A DNA stretch of 64,000 nucleotides. Origin: Streptomyces kanamyceticus (lineage in GTDB: Bacteria; Actinomycetota; Actinomycetes; Streptomycetales; Streptomycetaceae). Positions 45,112-52,481 of the stretch are shown in pieces. Below the pieces are notes generated by a model, which searched no databases, had not been told where the DNA came from, and was given only the letters and a program-made list of their open reading frames with translations. Within the stretch, counting starts at the first letter, position 1, and each line of letters begins with the position of its first letter. Made by a program: the position numbers and the translations under genes. The DNA lies in NCBI RefSeq assembly GCF_008704495.1, contig NZ_CP023699.1, positions 4,650,001 to 4,714,000 on the forward strand. The letters run 5' to 3'.

Positions 45112-47388
45112 ATGGGAAAGAAGCGCTCGGGCGGTGGCCTGTCACCAACTCAGCAGGCCGCGAAGTTCCTAGGGGTCAGCGTGCTGGCGGGTGCGGTGCT
45201 CGCCGGAATCGCGCTGCCCGCGGCGGGAGCGCTCGGCCTCGCGGCCAAGGGCTCGGTCGAGGGATTCGACGAGATCCCGGCCAACTTGAAGCAGCCGCCG
45301 CTCAGCCAGCGCACCACCATCCTGGACAACAAGGGCGGATCGATCGCGACGGTCTACTCGCGTGACCGCACCGTGGTGCCGCTCAAGGACATCTCGCCGT
45401 ACATGCAGAAGGCGATCGTCGCGATCGAGGACGCACGCTTCTACGAGCACGGCGCGGTCGACCTCAAGGGCATCCTGCGCGCGGTCAACCAGAACGCGCA
45501 GAGCGGCGGCGTCTCGCAGGGCGCGTCCACGCTCACGCAGCAGTACGTGAAGAACGTCTTCGTGGAGGAGGCCGGTGACGACCCGACGAAGGTCGCCGAG
45601 GCCACCCAGCAGACGATCGGCCGCAAGATCCGCGAGCTGAAGTACGCGATTCAGGTCGAGGACAAGCTCGGCAAGAAGCGCATCCTCAAGAACTACCTGA
45701 ACATCACCTACTTCGGTCAGCAGGCGTACGGCATCGAGGCGGCCGCCCAGCGCTACTTCTCCAAGCCCGCCAAGGACCTGAAGCTCCAGGAGGCCGCGCT
45801 CCTCGCGGGCATCGTGCAGTCGCCGAGCCGGTACGACCCGGTCAACGACGCGGCGGAGGCCACCAAGCGCCGCAACGTCGTACTGCAGCGGATGGCGGAG
45901 ACGCACGACGTCTCGCAGGCGGACGCCGACAAGGCCAAGAAGACGGAGCTCGGCCTGAAGGTGAGCCGTCCCAAGAACGGCTGCATCACCTCGGTCAGCG
46001 GCGCGGGCTTCTTCTGCGACTACGTACGCGAGGTCTTCCTCAACGACCCGGTCTTCGGCAAGACGAAGGAAGAGCGCGCCAAGGTCTGGAACCGGGGCGG
46101 CCTGAAGGTCCGCACGACGCTCGACCCGCAGACCCAGGAATCGGTGCAGGCGTCGATAAAGGATCACGTGTACAAGACCGACGACGTGGCGACCGCCGCC
46201 ACCATCGTCGAGCCGGGCACGGGCAAGATCCTCGGCATGGGTCAGTCGCGGCCCTACGGCTTCAAGAAGGACGAGACCACGATCAACCTCTCCGTAGACG
46301 ACTCCATGGGCGGCGGTGCCGGTTACCAGCCGGGTTCGACGTTCAAGCCGGTCGTCGCGGCGGCGGCCCTTGAGGGCGGCAAGTCGGCGGGGCAGAGCTA
46401 CTCGTCCCCGTACGAAATGCCCTATCCGCAGCGGGTGTCGGCCTGTGACGGCAAGGACTGGGTGAACTCGGGCGGCGCCAAGCTCACCAACGAGAACGAG
46501 ACCGAGGTCGGTCCGTACGGCATGGCGGAGGCGACCGCGAAGTCGGTCAACACCTACTACGTGCAGCTCATCGGCGACATCGGCATCTGCCCGGTGACGC
46601 AGATGGCCGACAAGATGGGTCTCGCGCGCGCCGACGGCAAGGACATCGTCCAGGCGCCGTCGATCGCCCTCGGCACCCAGGAGATGTCCCCGCTGACGAT
46701 GGCGGGCGCGTACGCGGCGTTCGCCTCGCGCGGCACGTACTGCACGCCGATCGCCATCGAGTCGATCAACACGCTGGGCGGCAAGTCGCTCCCGGTACCG
46801 AAGTCGACGTGCTCGCGCGCCATGTCGCAGAAGACCGCGGACACCATCAACACCCTCCTCAAGGGCGTGGTCGAGGACGGCACGGGCAAGCAGGCCGGAC
46901 TCGGCTCCCGCGCGAGCGCGGGCAAGACGGGTACGACCGACTACCGCTACGCCGCCTGGTTCGTGGGCTACACCCCGAACATGTCGGGCGCGGTCTGGGT
47001 CGGCGACCCGCAGCACAAGCGGCAGATGGTCAACATCGACATCGGCGGAGTCCCGTACGGCAAGGTCTTCGGTGGCGAGGTGCCGGGCCCGATCTGGCGC
47101 GACGCGATGAGCGGCGCCCTCACGGGCAAGCCCGCACCGGGCTTCAACACGGTCCACCTGCCCGGCGGCGACAAGCCCAAGGACAAGGGCCGCGACCACG
47201 ACGACGGCAAGCCGGGCGGCGGCAACGGTGGCGGCGGTGGCGATCAGGGTGGCGGCGGCAACGGTGGGGGCGATGGCGGGGGGAACGGCGGCAGCCCGTG
47301 GCCGGACCTGATCGGTGGGCTCGGGAACGGTGGGGGCCACGGGAACGGTGGCGGTAACGGGGGCGGGATCGGCGGCTGGCCCCGTTAA
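45112..47388 (+). CDS. Class A penicillin-binding protein (glycosyltransferase/transpeptidase)
   Basis: 758 residues. One N-terminal membrane helix (about 20-44). GT51 glycosyltransferase with catalytic EDARFYEHGAVD (about 104), GASTLTQQYVKN and LKNYLNITYFG. Transpeptidase with GSTFKPVVAAA (Ser about 408), SVN in KSVNTYYVQ (about 477) and KTGT in SAGKTGTTDY (about 604). The C-terminal 65 residues are Gly/Asn-rich and probably disordered. It polymerises and crosslinks peptidoglycan. Synteny with mycobacterial ponA2 beside whiB4 and the metallophosphoesterase supports orthology, but no PASTA domain is seen. No Shine-Dalgarno; likely leaderless. Confidence 0.93.
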   Translation: MGKKRSGGGLSPTQQAAKFLGVSVLAGAVLAGIALPAAGALGLAAKGSVEGFDEIPANLKQPPLSQRTTILDNKGGSIATVYSRDRTVVPLKDISPYMQKAIVAIEDARFYEHGAVDLKGILRAVNQNAQSGGVSQGASTLTQQYVKNVFVEEAGDDPTKVAEATQQTIGRKIRELKYAIQVEDKLGKKRILKNYLNITYFGQQAYGIEAAAQRYFSKPAKDLKLQEAALLAGIVQSPSRYDPVNDAAEATKRRNVVLQRMAETHDVSQADADKAKKTELGLKVSRPKNGCITSVSGAGFFCDYVREVFLNDPVFGKTKEERAKVWNRGGLKVRTTLDPQTQESVQASIKDHVYKTDDVATAATIVEPGTGKILGMGQSRPYGFKKDETTINLSVDDSMGGGAGYQPGSTFKPVVAAAALEGGKSAGQSYSSPYEMPYPQRVSACDGKDWVNSGGAKLTNENETEVGPYGMAEATAKSVNTYYVQLIGDIGICPVTQMADKMGLARADGKDIVQAPSIALGTQEMSPLTMAGAYAAFASRGTYCTPIAIESINTLGGKSLPVPKSTCSRAMSQKTADTINTLLKGVVEDGTGKQAGLGSRASAGKTGTTDYRYAAWFVGYTPNMSGAVWVGDPQHKRQMVNIDIGGVPYGKVFGGEVPGPIWRDAMSGALTGKPAPGFNTVHLPGGDKPKDKGRDHDDGKPGGGNGGGGGDQGGGGNGGGDGGGNGGSPWPDLIGGLGNGGGHGNGGGNGGGIGGWPR

Positions 47389-47424
47389 TCGGCCCCGGTA
47401 ATCGGCTCCGGTAATCGGCTCCGG
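47386..47424. repeat. Three 13-bp tandem repeats starting at the PBP stop codon
   Basis: TAATCGGCCCCGG (47386-47398) followed by two exact TAATCGGCTCCGG units (47399-47411, 47412-47424). The first unit begins with the TAA stop codon, and each later unit also begins with TAA. Confidence 0.9.
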
Positions 47425-47445
47425 CTCTTGAAGCTCCTCGTACGT

Positions 47446-47486
47446 CGATGAGGGCGCTCCCCTGGTTCAGGGGAGCGCCCTCATCG
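47446..47486. terminator. Bidirectional terminator between PBP and YqeY-like gene
   Basis: Perfect 19-bp stem (47446-47464 with 47468-47486) with a 3-nt loop between two convergent genes. Confidence 0.9.
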
Positions 47487-47537
47487 CACTTCTGGCGGTG
47501 GCGGACCGGGGTCGGTCCGCGAGAAAGTCGCCGCTTC

Positions 47538-48002
47538 TCAGCCCGCGAGGAGCTGCTTGACCACGGCGGCGACGCGGCCGCCCTCGGCGAGGCCCGCGAC
47601 CTTCGGGTTCACGATCTTCATGACCTGGCCCATGGCGCGCGGTCCCTCGGCACCGGCCGCCTTGGCCTCCTCGACGGCCTGGGCGACGATCGTCCGCAGC
47701 TCGTCGTCGGAGAGCTGCTTGGGCAGGTACTCGGCGAGGACCTCGCCCTCCGCCTTCTCCTTCGCGGCCTGCTCGGCGCGGCCGCCGTCGGCGAACGCCT
47801 CGGCCGCCTCGCGGCGCTTCTTCGCCTCGCGGGCGATCACCTTCTGCACCTCGTCGTCGGAGAGCTCGCGCGCTTCCTTGCCCGCGACCTCCTCCTTCGT
47901 GATCGCGGTGAGGGTCAGCCGGAGCGTCGAGGAGCGCAGCTCGTCACGCCCCCGGATCGCGGCGGTGAGGTCTTCCTGCAGCTTCGACTTGAGCGTGGTC
48001 AT
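47538..48002 (-). CDS. GatB/YqeY-domain protein
   Basis: 154 residues from the ATG at 48002. Matches the YqeY family: LKSKLQEDLTAAIRGRDE at the start, LRLTLTAITKEEV, and C-terminal GQVMKIVNPKVAGLAEGGRV related to the tRNA-binding tail of GatB. The family is widespread but its role is unclear; a link to tRNA amidotransferases is inferred from the domain. Confidence 0.87.
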   Translation of the reverse strand: MTTLKSKLQEDLTAAIRGRDELRSSTLRLTLTAITKEEVAGKEARELSDDEVQKVIAREAKKRREAAEAFADGGRAEQAAKEKAEGEVLAEYLPKQLSDDELRTIVAQAVEEAKAAGAEGPRAMGQVMKIVNPKVAGLAEGGRVAAVVKQLLAG

Positions 48003-48119
48003 GCGTTGATTGTGGCAGGTGCGTGCGGTTCCCTGCCCGCCGATTTCCCGGGGGCGGCCCGTGGTTGACCCCGGGTCCCCTGCCGGTTCGGGGTGCTCGG
48101 TGTCTGACACGATGGGGGG

Positions 48120-49046
48120 ATGCGCGCGCGATACGCAGTACCTCTGGGCATCACGGCGACGGCCGCGGCCGGTCTCGTCTACTCGGTGGGCATCGAGCCC
48201 CGTTCCTTCCGGCTGAGGCGGGTCACGGTGCCCGTACTGCCGTCCGGGATGCGGCCGTTGAGAGTCCTTCAGGTCTCCGACATCCACATGGTGTCGGGGC
48301 AGCGCAAGAAGCAGCGGTGGCTGCGCTCGCTCGCGGGCCTGCGCCCCGACTTCGTGATCAACACCGGTGACAACCTGTCCGACCCGGAGGGCGTGCCGGA
48401 GACGCTGGACGCGCTCGGGCCGCTGATGCAGTTCCCCGGGGCGTACGTCTTCGGCTCGAACGACTACTACGGGCCGAAGCTGCGCAACCCCGCCCGCTAC
48501 CTGTTCGAGAAGGCCCAGGGCAGGCACGGCCTGAACGGCAACGCGCCCGCCGTCGGCGTCGTCCACAACCCGTGGGAGGGCCTGCGCGACGGGTTCGACG
48601 CGGCGGGCTGGCTGAACCTCACGAACACCCGGGGCTCGCTGAAGATCGACGGCTACGAGATCGGGCTCACCGGCCTGGACGACCCGCACATCAAGCGCGA
48701 CCGCTACGCGCGCGTGGCGGGCGGTCCCGACTCCGCGGCCGACTTCTCGATGGGCGTCGTCCACGCGCCGTACCTGCGCTCGCTCGACGCGTTCACCGCG
48801 GACGACTACCCGCTGATCCTCGCGGGCCACACCCACGGCGGACAGCTGTGCATCCCCTTCTACGGCGCGCTGATCACCAACTGCGACCTGGACACGGCGC
48901 GGGTGAAGGGCCTGTCCATGCACGAGGCGGAGGGTCGTACGTCGTTCATGCACGTGTCGGCGGGCTGCGGCGCCAGCCGCTACACGCCGATGCGGTTCGC
49001 GTGCCCTCCGGAGGCGACGCTGCTGACGCTGGCACCGGTGGTCTGA
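48120..49046 (+). CDS. Metallophosphoesterase, YkuE/Rv3683-like
   Basis: 308 residues with a hydrophobic N-terminus (about residues 5-22) that is probably a membrane anchor. Metal-binding motifs in order: VSDIHMV, INTGDNLSD, FGSNDYYG, VVHAPYL and AGHTHGGQLC. This is the complete calcineurin-like set. Gene order with the class A PBP matches Rv3682-Rv3683. It may act on lipid-linked or wall-related phosphates, but the substrate is not evident. Confidence 0.88.
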   Translation: MRARYAVPLGITATAAAGLVYSVGIEPRSFRLRRVTVPVLPSGMRPLRVLQVSDIHMVSGQRKKQRWLRSLAGLRPDFVINTGDNLSDPEGVPETLDALGPLMQFPGAYVFGSNDYYGPKLRNPARYLFEKAQGRHGLNGNAPAVGVVHNPWEGLRDGFDAAGWLNLTNTRGSLKIDGYEIGLTGLDDPHIKRDRYARVAGGPDSAADFSMGVVHAPYLRSLDAFTADDYPLILAGHTHGGQLCIPFYGALITNCDLDTARVKGLSMHEAEGRTSFMHVSAGCGASRYTPMRFACPPEATLLTLAPVV

Positions 49047-49116
49047 GGCCCCGGTCCGCAGCCCAGCCCAGGGCCCCCGCGGGCAGCTGACAGAAACCGT
49101 GCTTACGGTGGGGTGC

Positions 49117-49845
49117 ATGATCGCGCCGAATTCCGCGGGTGTCCCGGCGGAGGCGGTCGTGCCGCACAAGCGCCGCCCCCTCGCCGCAGCCCTCCGCACA
49201 CTGATCGCACTCGCCGCACTGACCGGGATCGTCATCGACCTGGCCGTCGGCAGCCCGCTGCGCGTCCTCAGCTACTTCACGGTGCAGAGCAACGTGGTGG
49301 TGGCGGTGGTGCTCGGAGCGTCCGCGTGGCGGGCCTGGCGGGGCCGCCGCCCGCTCCCGGCCTGGGTGAGCGGCGGCACGCTGCTCTTCATCGCGATCAC
49401 GGGGCTCGTGTACCACTTCGTCCTGGCCAACGACGCGAGCGGCTTCTCCATGACGGACGGCACCGAGCCCCTCTCCGGCTGGCGCTCACTCTCCAACCAA
49501 CTCCTGCACACGGTGACGCCGATCGGCGTGGCCCTGGACTGGCTGCTCCTCATCGCCCCCGGCGGCCTCCGCCTGCGCCATGCCGGCCTCTGGCTGCTCT
49601 ACCCCCTGGCCTACCTGGCCTTCGCCCTGACCCGCGGCGCACTCATGGCCCCCGGCTCCACGGCCCGCTACCCCTACCCGTTCCTGGACGTCGACGCACA
49701 CGGCTACGCGGGAGTCCTCGGCAACGCGGTCATCTTCGGCCTGGCGTTCTACGCCCTGGCCCTCCTGGTCGTAGGCCTGGACCGGATCCGCCCCTACATA
49801 CGGGGCCCCGAAACCGGATTTCGTGTCCGGCCGCCGGTCCGCTAA
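49117..49845 (+). CDS. Pr6Pr-family integral membrane protein
   Basis: 242 residues from the ATG at 49117. Six membrane segments, with SYFTVQSNVVVAVVLG and LVYHFVLAN in the middle, SNQLLHTVTPIGVALDWLL and YPYPFLDVD. These are features of the Pr6Pr family (six transmembrane helices with conserved Asn, His and Pro-rich loops). Function unknown. It is the last chromosomal gene before the tRNA that carries the integrated element. Confidence 0.75.
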   Translation: MIAPNSAGVPAEAVVPHKRRPLAAALRTLIALAALTGIVIDLAVGSPLRVLSYFTVQSNVVVAVVLGASAWRAWRGRRPLPAWVSGGTLLFIAITGLVYHFVLANDASGFSMTDGTEPLSGWRSLSNQLLHTVTPIGVALDWLLLIAPGGLRLRHAGLWLLYPLAYLAFALTRGALMAPGSTARYPYPFLDVDAHGYAGVLGNAVIFGLAFYALALLVVGLDRIRPYIRGPETGFRVRPPVR

Positions 49846-49900
49846 AGTAATCGATGTCGCCACGACCTGCGCTTCGGCGGGGGCAGTGGAGCAACGACAT

Positions 49901-49974
49901 CGGGGTGTAGCGCAGCTTGGCAGCGCGCTTCGTTCGGGACGAAGAGGTCGTGGGTTCAAATCCCGCCACCCCGA
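49901..49974 (+). tRNA. tRNA-Pro (CGG)
   Basis: Acceptor stem CGGGGTG/CACCCCG, D-arm GCGCAGCTTGGCAGCGC, anticodon stem CTTCG/CGAAG with loop TTCGGGA (anticodon CGG at 49935-49937), T-arm with GGTTCAAAT, discriminator A, no encoded CCA. 74 nt. It is intact, so the integrated element must restore its 3' end. tRNA-Pro is the attachment site of pSAM2 in S. ambofaciens. Confidence 0.95.
49935..49974 (+). other. Left attachment site (attL) of the integrated element, in the tRNA 3' half
   Basis: Position inferred from the integrase-excisionase pair adjoining the tRNA on the 3' side and from the pSAM2 precedent, where the identity block covers the tRNA from the anticodon to its end. The matching attR must lie beyond the right edge, so exact core borders cannot be set. 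Confidence 0.6.
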
Positions 49975-49989
49975 CAGCTGAAGTACCAG

Positions 49990-50028
49990 GTCAGGCCCGG
50001 TCTTCCTTCACGGAAGACCGGGCCTGAC
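49990..50028 (+). terminator. Terminator after the tRNA
   Basis: Perfect 17-bp stem (49990-50006 with 50012-50028), loop TTCAC. It follows the tRNA by 15 bp and would stop tRNA transcription before it runs into the element. Confidence 0.88.
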
Positions 50029-50046
50029 TCGTTCTCCGGGCCCGCT

Positions 50047-50086
50047 GGGGAGTGAACGGGGAGTGGATCAAGGAAAACCACTCCCC
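50047..50086. promoter_or_regulatory. GGGGAGTG repeats and hairpin after int
   Basis: GGGGAGTG is present at 50047-50054 and 50058-50065 (11 bp apart) and inverted at 50079-50086, forming a 9-bp hairpin (50058-50066 with 50078-50086). It can end int transcription, and the spacing also suits arm-type binding sites for the integrase near attL. The choice between these is open. Confidence 0.5.
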
Positions 50087-50091
50087 GGCCA

Positions 50092-51603
50092 TCACCCCAG
50101 ACGCGCCCTCAGCAAGGCATCAAGCACACGCACTGGTGATCGCGGGTGCATGGCCAGCCGTGCGTCCAACGCCTCCTCCCACTGAACGGTGAGCTGTTCC
50201 ATGAGCCGGTTCCTCATCCGCGCAGTGATGTGCGTGTAGCGCGCTTGGACTGAACCGTCCTCGTGGCCCATTCGCTCATCCATGAGCTTGGGCGGGGTCC
50301 CCAGCTCCTCCATGACCGTCTTGTGCGTGTGCCTGAGCCCGTGAGGGGTGAGGCCACGCGCGATCGGAAGCCAGCACACGTCTGCCCGGCCCGAAGCGTT
50401 CCGCCCCCTGGCCGGTACCCCCGGCCAGGGGTCCGCCATGACCGGCACAGGACGTGCCTCCTGCGGAGCCTTCTTCGGGTACCAGCCCGTCGCGGCAGGC
50501 TGGAAGAGCCAGGTTGCGAAACCGGTCCGTCGCCAGTGCGCGGCCGTTTCCCCGGACTGGCCGGTGCGGACGTAGCCGAGTTCCGCGATGGCCTTCTCGA
50601 CCCTGACCCGCCTGCCTTCCGCGACCATGTCCGGTCGGTTCAGCACGTTCGAGACCGTTGCCGCGGAGACGTCGGCGCGGCGGGCGACGTCGACCAGCTT
50701 CGCGCCGACTTGGCGGGCCGCGCCGTTGGCGGGTCCGTGGCCACGGAACACATAGGACAGCTCGTGACACGCACAAGGTGACGAGTCTGTCCGGCCGATA
50801 TGGCCCGTCACCAAGCCGGACAGCCACGCGGGGGTGTCGACGGTCCGGTAGGAGTCGTCCTTAGGTGGGCAGCGCTCGAACTCCCCCGAATCGAGTTCGT
50901 AGAGCTGCCACTCCACCCTCACCGACGTGGGGCGCACGAACTCGCGCTCCAGGCCGACGATCTCGCCCCACCGCATGCCGGTATACCCCTTCAAGACCGA
51001 CGCCACGAATTCGTCATCGCGGCCAGACAACAGCGAGGCCCGTTCTGCGATCAGGAGGATGCCGAGAGCGTCGGTCACCACCTTCTCGGGACCGCGATTT
51101 CGGGAGCGGCCAGCACGCTTCCCCCTACCCCGCCTCTTGGTTGCCGGGTTGGAGTCACGCAGCCCCTCCTCCACGGCGTCACTGAGGATGAGGTGCAGGG
51201 TGCCGTGCCAGGTCTTCACACTGGACACGGCATAGAGCTTCCGCTCCTTCTTCTCCCAGACTCCGACGTCCGTGGGCTTGATGTCAGCGATGGCTTTGTC
51301 TTCAAACTCCGGGAGGAGGTGCTCCTCGATGTGGTGCTTGTAGTTCTGCATGGTGGACGAGGCCAACTCCTGCGCCTCGTACCAGCGGTTCACGTACTCG
51401 CCGAAGGTCTCCTTGCCTGCGTCCGGGTCGCGATAGCCGACTTCTCGAACCTTGGCTTCCAGATCGTTCGCCGCCTTCGCGGCCTCGCGCTTGGTGGAGT
51501 ACCGGATCGTGTTGCCGTTGGCGTCTTCGACGGTGCGGAGCACGCCGGGTGCGATCCAGTACCGGCCTCGGTAGTAGTCTCCGCGCTTCTCTCCGTACCC
51601 CAT
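50092..51603 (-). CDS. int: Tyrosine site-specific integrase with internal LacI-type DNA-binding domain
   Basis: 503 residues. N-terminal arm-binding part (1-60), SAM-like core-binding domain (about 65-150), then the catalytic domain: arginine I in YTGMRWGEIVGLE (about 212), HGLRH (about 421) and H...Y in MGHEDGSVQARYTH (tyrosine about 460). Between them, at about 297-345, lies KLVDVARRADVSAATVSNVL followed by NRPDMVAEGRRVRVEKAI and ELGYVR, an unmistakable LacI-family helix-turn-helix with hinge. The gap between the two catalytic arginines is about 210 residues, against roughly 100 in ordinary integrases. GAGAGG lies upstream of the ATG. It integrates and excises the element at tRNA-Pro. Confidence 0.93.
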   Translation of the reverse strand: MGYGEKRGDYYRGRYWIAPGVLRTVEDANGNTIRYSTKREAAKAANDLEAKVREVGYRDPDAGKETFGEYVNRWYEAQELASSTMQNYKHHIEEHLLPEFEDKAIADIKPTDVGVWEKKERKLYAVSSVKTWHGTLHLILSDAVEEGLRDSNPATKRRGRGKRAGRSRNRGPEKVVTDALGILLIAERASLLSGRDDEFVASVLKGYTGMRWGEIVGLEREFVRPTSVRVEWQLYELDSGEFERCPPKDDSYRTVDTPAWLSGLVTGHIGRTDSSPCACHELSYVFRGHGPANGAARQVGAKLVDVARRADVSAATVSNVLNRPDMVAEGRRVRVEKAIAELGYVRTGQSGETAAHWRRTGFATWLFQPAATGWYPKKAPQEARPVPVMADPWPGVPARGRNASGRADVCWLPIARGLTPHGLRHTHKTVMEELGTPPKLMDERMGHEDGSVQARYTHITARMRNRLMEQLTVQWEEALDARLAMHPRSPVRVLDALLRARLG

Positions 51604-51611
51604 GCTTGCCT

Positions 51612-51661
51612 CTCACAAAAATGTGAGGGGGCGGGAGCCTTGGCGGCTTCCACCCCCTCAC
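51612..51661 (-). terminator. Hairpin with U-tract between xis and int (possible attenuator)
   Basis: GTGAGGGGG (51623-51631) pairs with CCCCCTCAC (51653-51661), with partial inner pairing. In the minus-strand direction the stem is followed by ACATTTTTGTGAGAGG, so a U5 tract precedes the int ribosome-binding site. This is a terminator located inside the xis-int unit. Confidence 0.65.
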
Positions 51662-51675
51662 GAACGGTTCTTCTA

Positions 51676-51990
51676 TCAGGCGGCTTTGCGTGCCCGCCTC
51701 GGGCTACGCGCACGCAGGCTCGTCACTGACTTGGTCGGCTGCGTATTCGCGCATCGGCGCGGGGGCGAGCTGCCTTCGACGGCGCTCGCCTGACTAGGGC
51801 GCTCTTCAAGAAGGTGGAAGATCTCCTGCACGTGGTCGCTCGTGAAGCGGTAGCCGCCACCACTCCGAAGAAACGGGATGCGCCGTCGGCGGGCTTGCTC
51901 TTTAACCCACCACTCCGAGCACCCCAGGGATGCCGCCACCTCCCCGGCCGAATAGCTCGTGGGAAGTCCGGTTCGCCTCAACACCTTCAT
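51676..51990 (-). CDS. xis: Excisionase (helix-turn-helix, MerR-like)
   Basis: 104 residues from the ATG at 51990 (GAGAGGAG upstream). The segment SYSAGEVAASLGCSEWWVKE, followed by RRRIPFLRSGGGYRFTSDHV, is the small winged-helix fold of element excisionases. The C-terminal 35 residues are Arg/Ser-rich. It lies 72 bp upstream of int, the usual order in pSAM2-type elements. Confidence 0.85.
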   Translation of the reverse strand: MKVLRRTGLPTSYSAGEVAASLGCSEWWVKEQARRRRIPFLRSGGGYRFTSDHVQEIFHLLEERPSQASAVEGSSPPRRCANTQPTKSVTSLRARSPRRARKAA

Positions 51991-52095
51991 GACTCCTCTC
52001 AGCCTTCTGGGGGATCCGCAACATTGCTGGTCAACGGATCGAATGTGATTGGGGTCGGTCTCGGGAGTCTGCGCCTGTCCTAGGCGCGGATTTCT

Positions 52096-52300
52096 GCGTC
52101 ATCGCGTCAGCTGCGTCAATCAGGCTTCTGACCTGTGGTTTTGGGTGACGCGGCAGGTTGGGCGTTGCGTCATCAGTGACACGGGCTCTCGTCACGGGGT
52201 GACGCGGGTGACGCGGGGGTGACGCAGGATTCGCCGTCTGCGTCACCGTTGTCTGTGCTGGTCAGCGGCCGTCTGTCGGGCCGTGATGACGCGGTGACGC
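52096..52300. repeat. Iteron-like array of TGACGC hexamers (candidate replication origin)
   Basis: Eleven copies of TGACGC or its complement GCGTCA in about 205 bp: 52096, 52104, 52113 (minus), 52146 (plus), 52167 (minus), 52199, 52208, 52219 (plus), 52240 (minus), 52287 and 52294 (plus). Spacings cluster at 7-11 bp. The array lies between the replication protein genes and xis, within the only long gap of the element (51991-52481). It could be an iteron origin for the primase-polymerase module, or the operator region for xis. The rest of the gap holds a hairpin at 52422-52461 and an AT-rich stretch near 52310. Confidence 0.75.
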
Positions 52301-52421
52301 AGATCTTCCCTACTTAGGAAAAAGACGGGGGTGGTTTCTGTGGTTGTGCGTCGTCGCTCAGAGCGTGAAGAGCGGGCCGCTTCGCGGCGCGACCTTTGCA
52401 GGGCGGCGGAGCCGCCGAACC

Positions 52422-52461
52422 GCAAGAGGAGCACACCCAGGGTTGTGTGTGCTCCTCTTGC
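52422..52461 (-). terminator. Terminator after the replication helicase gene
   Basis: Perfect 15-bp stem (52422-52436 with 52447-52461) with a 10-nt loop, 20 bp after the stop at 52482. It insulates the origin-like array from the long transfer transcript. Confidence 0.85.
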
Positions 52462-52481
52462 TTGTCCGCCTGTACGCGCGG

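Noticed and set aside
44844..45365. Plus-strand frame between wblA and the PBP gene
   Set aside because: It runs out of frame into the PBP gene, has no family resemblance and begins in what should be promoter DNA.
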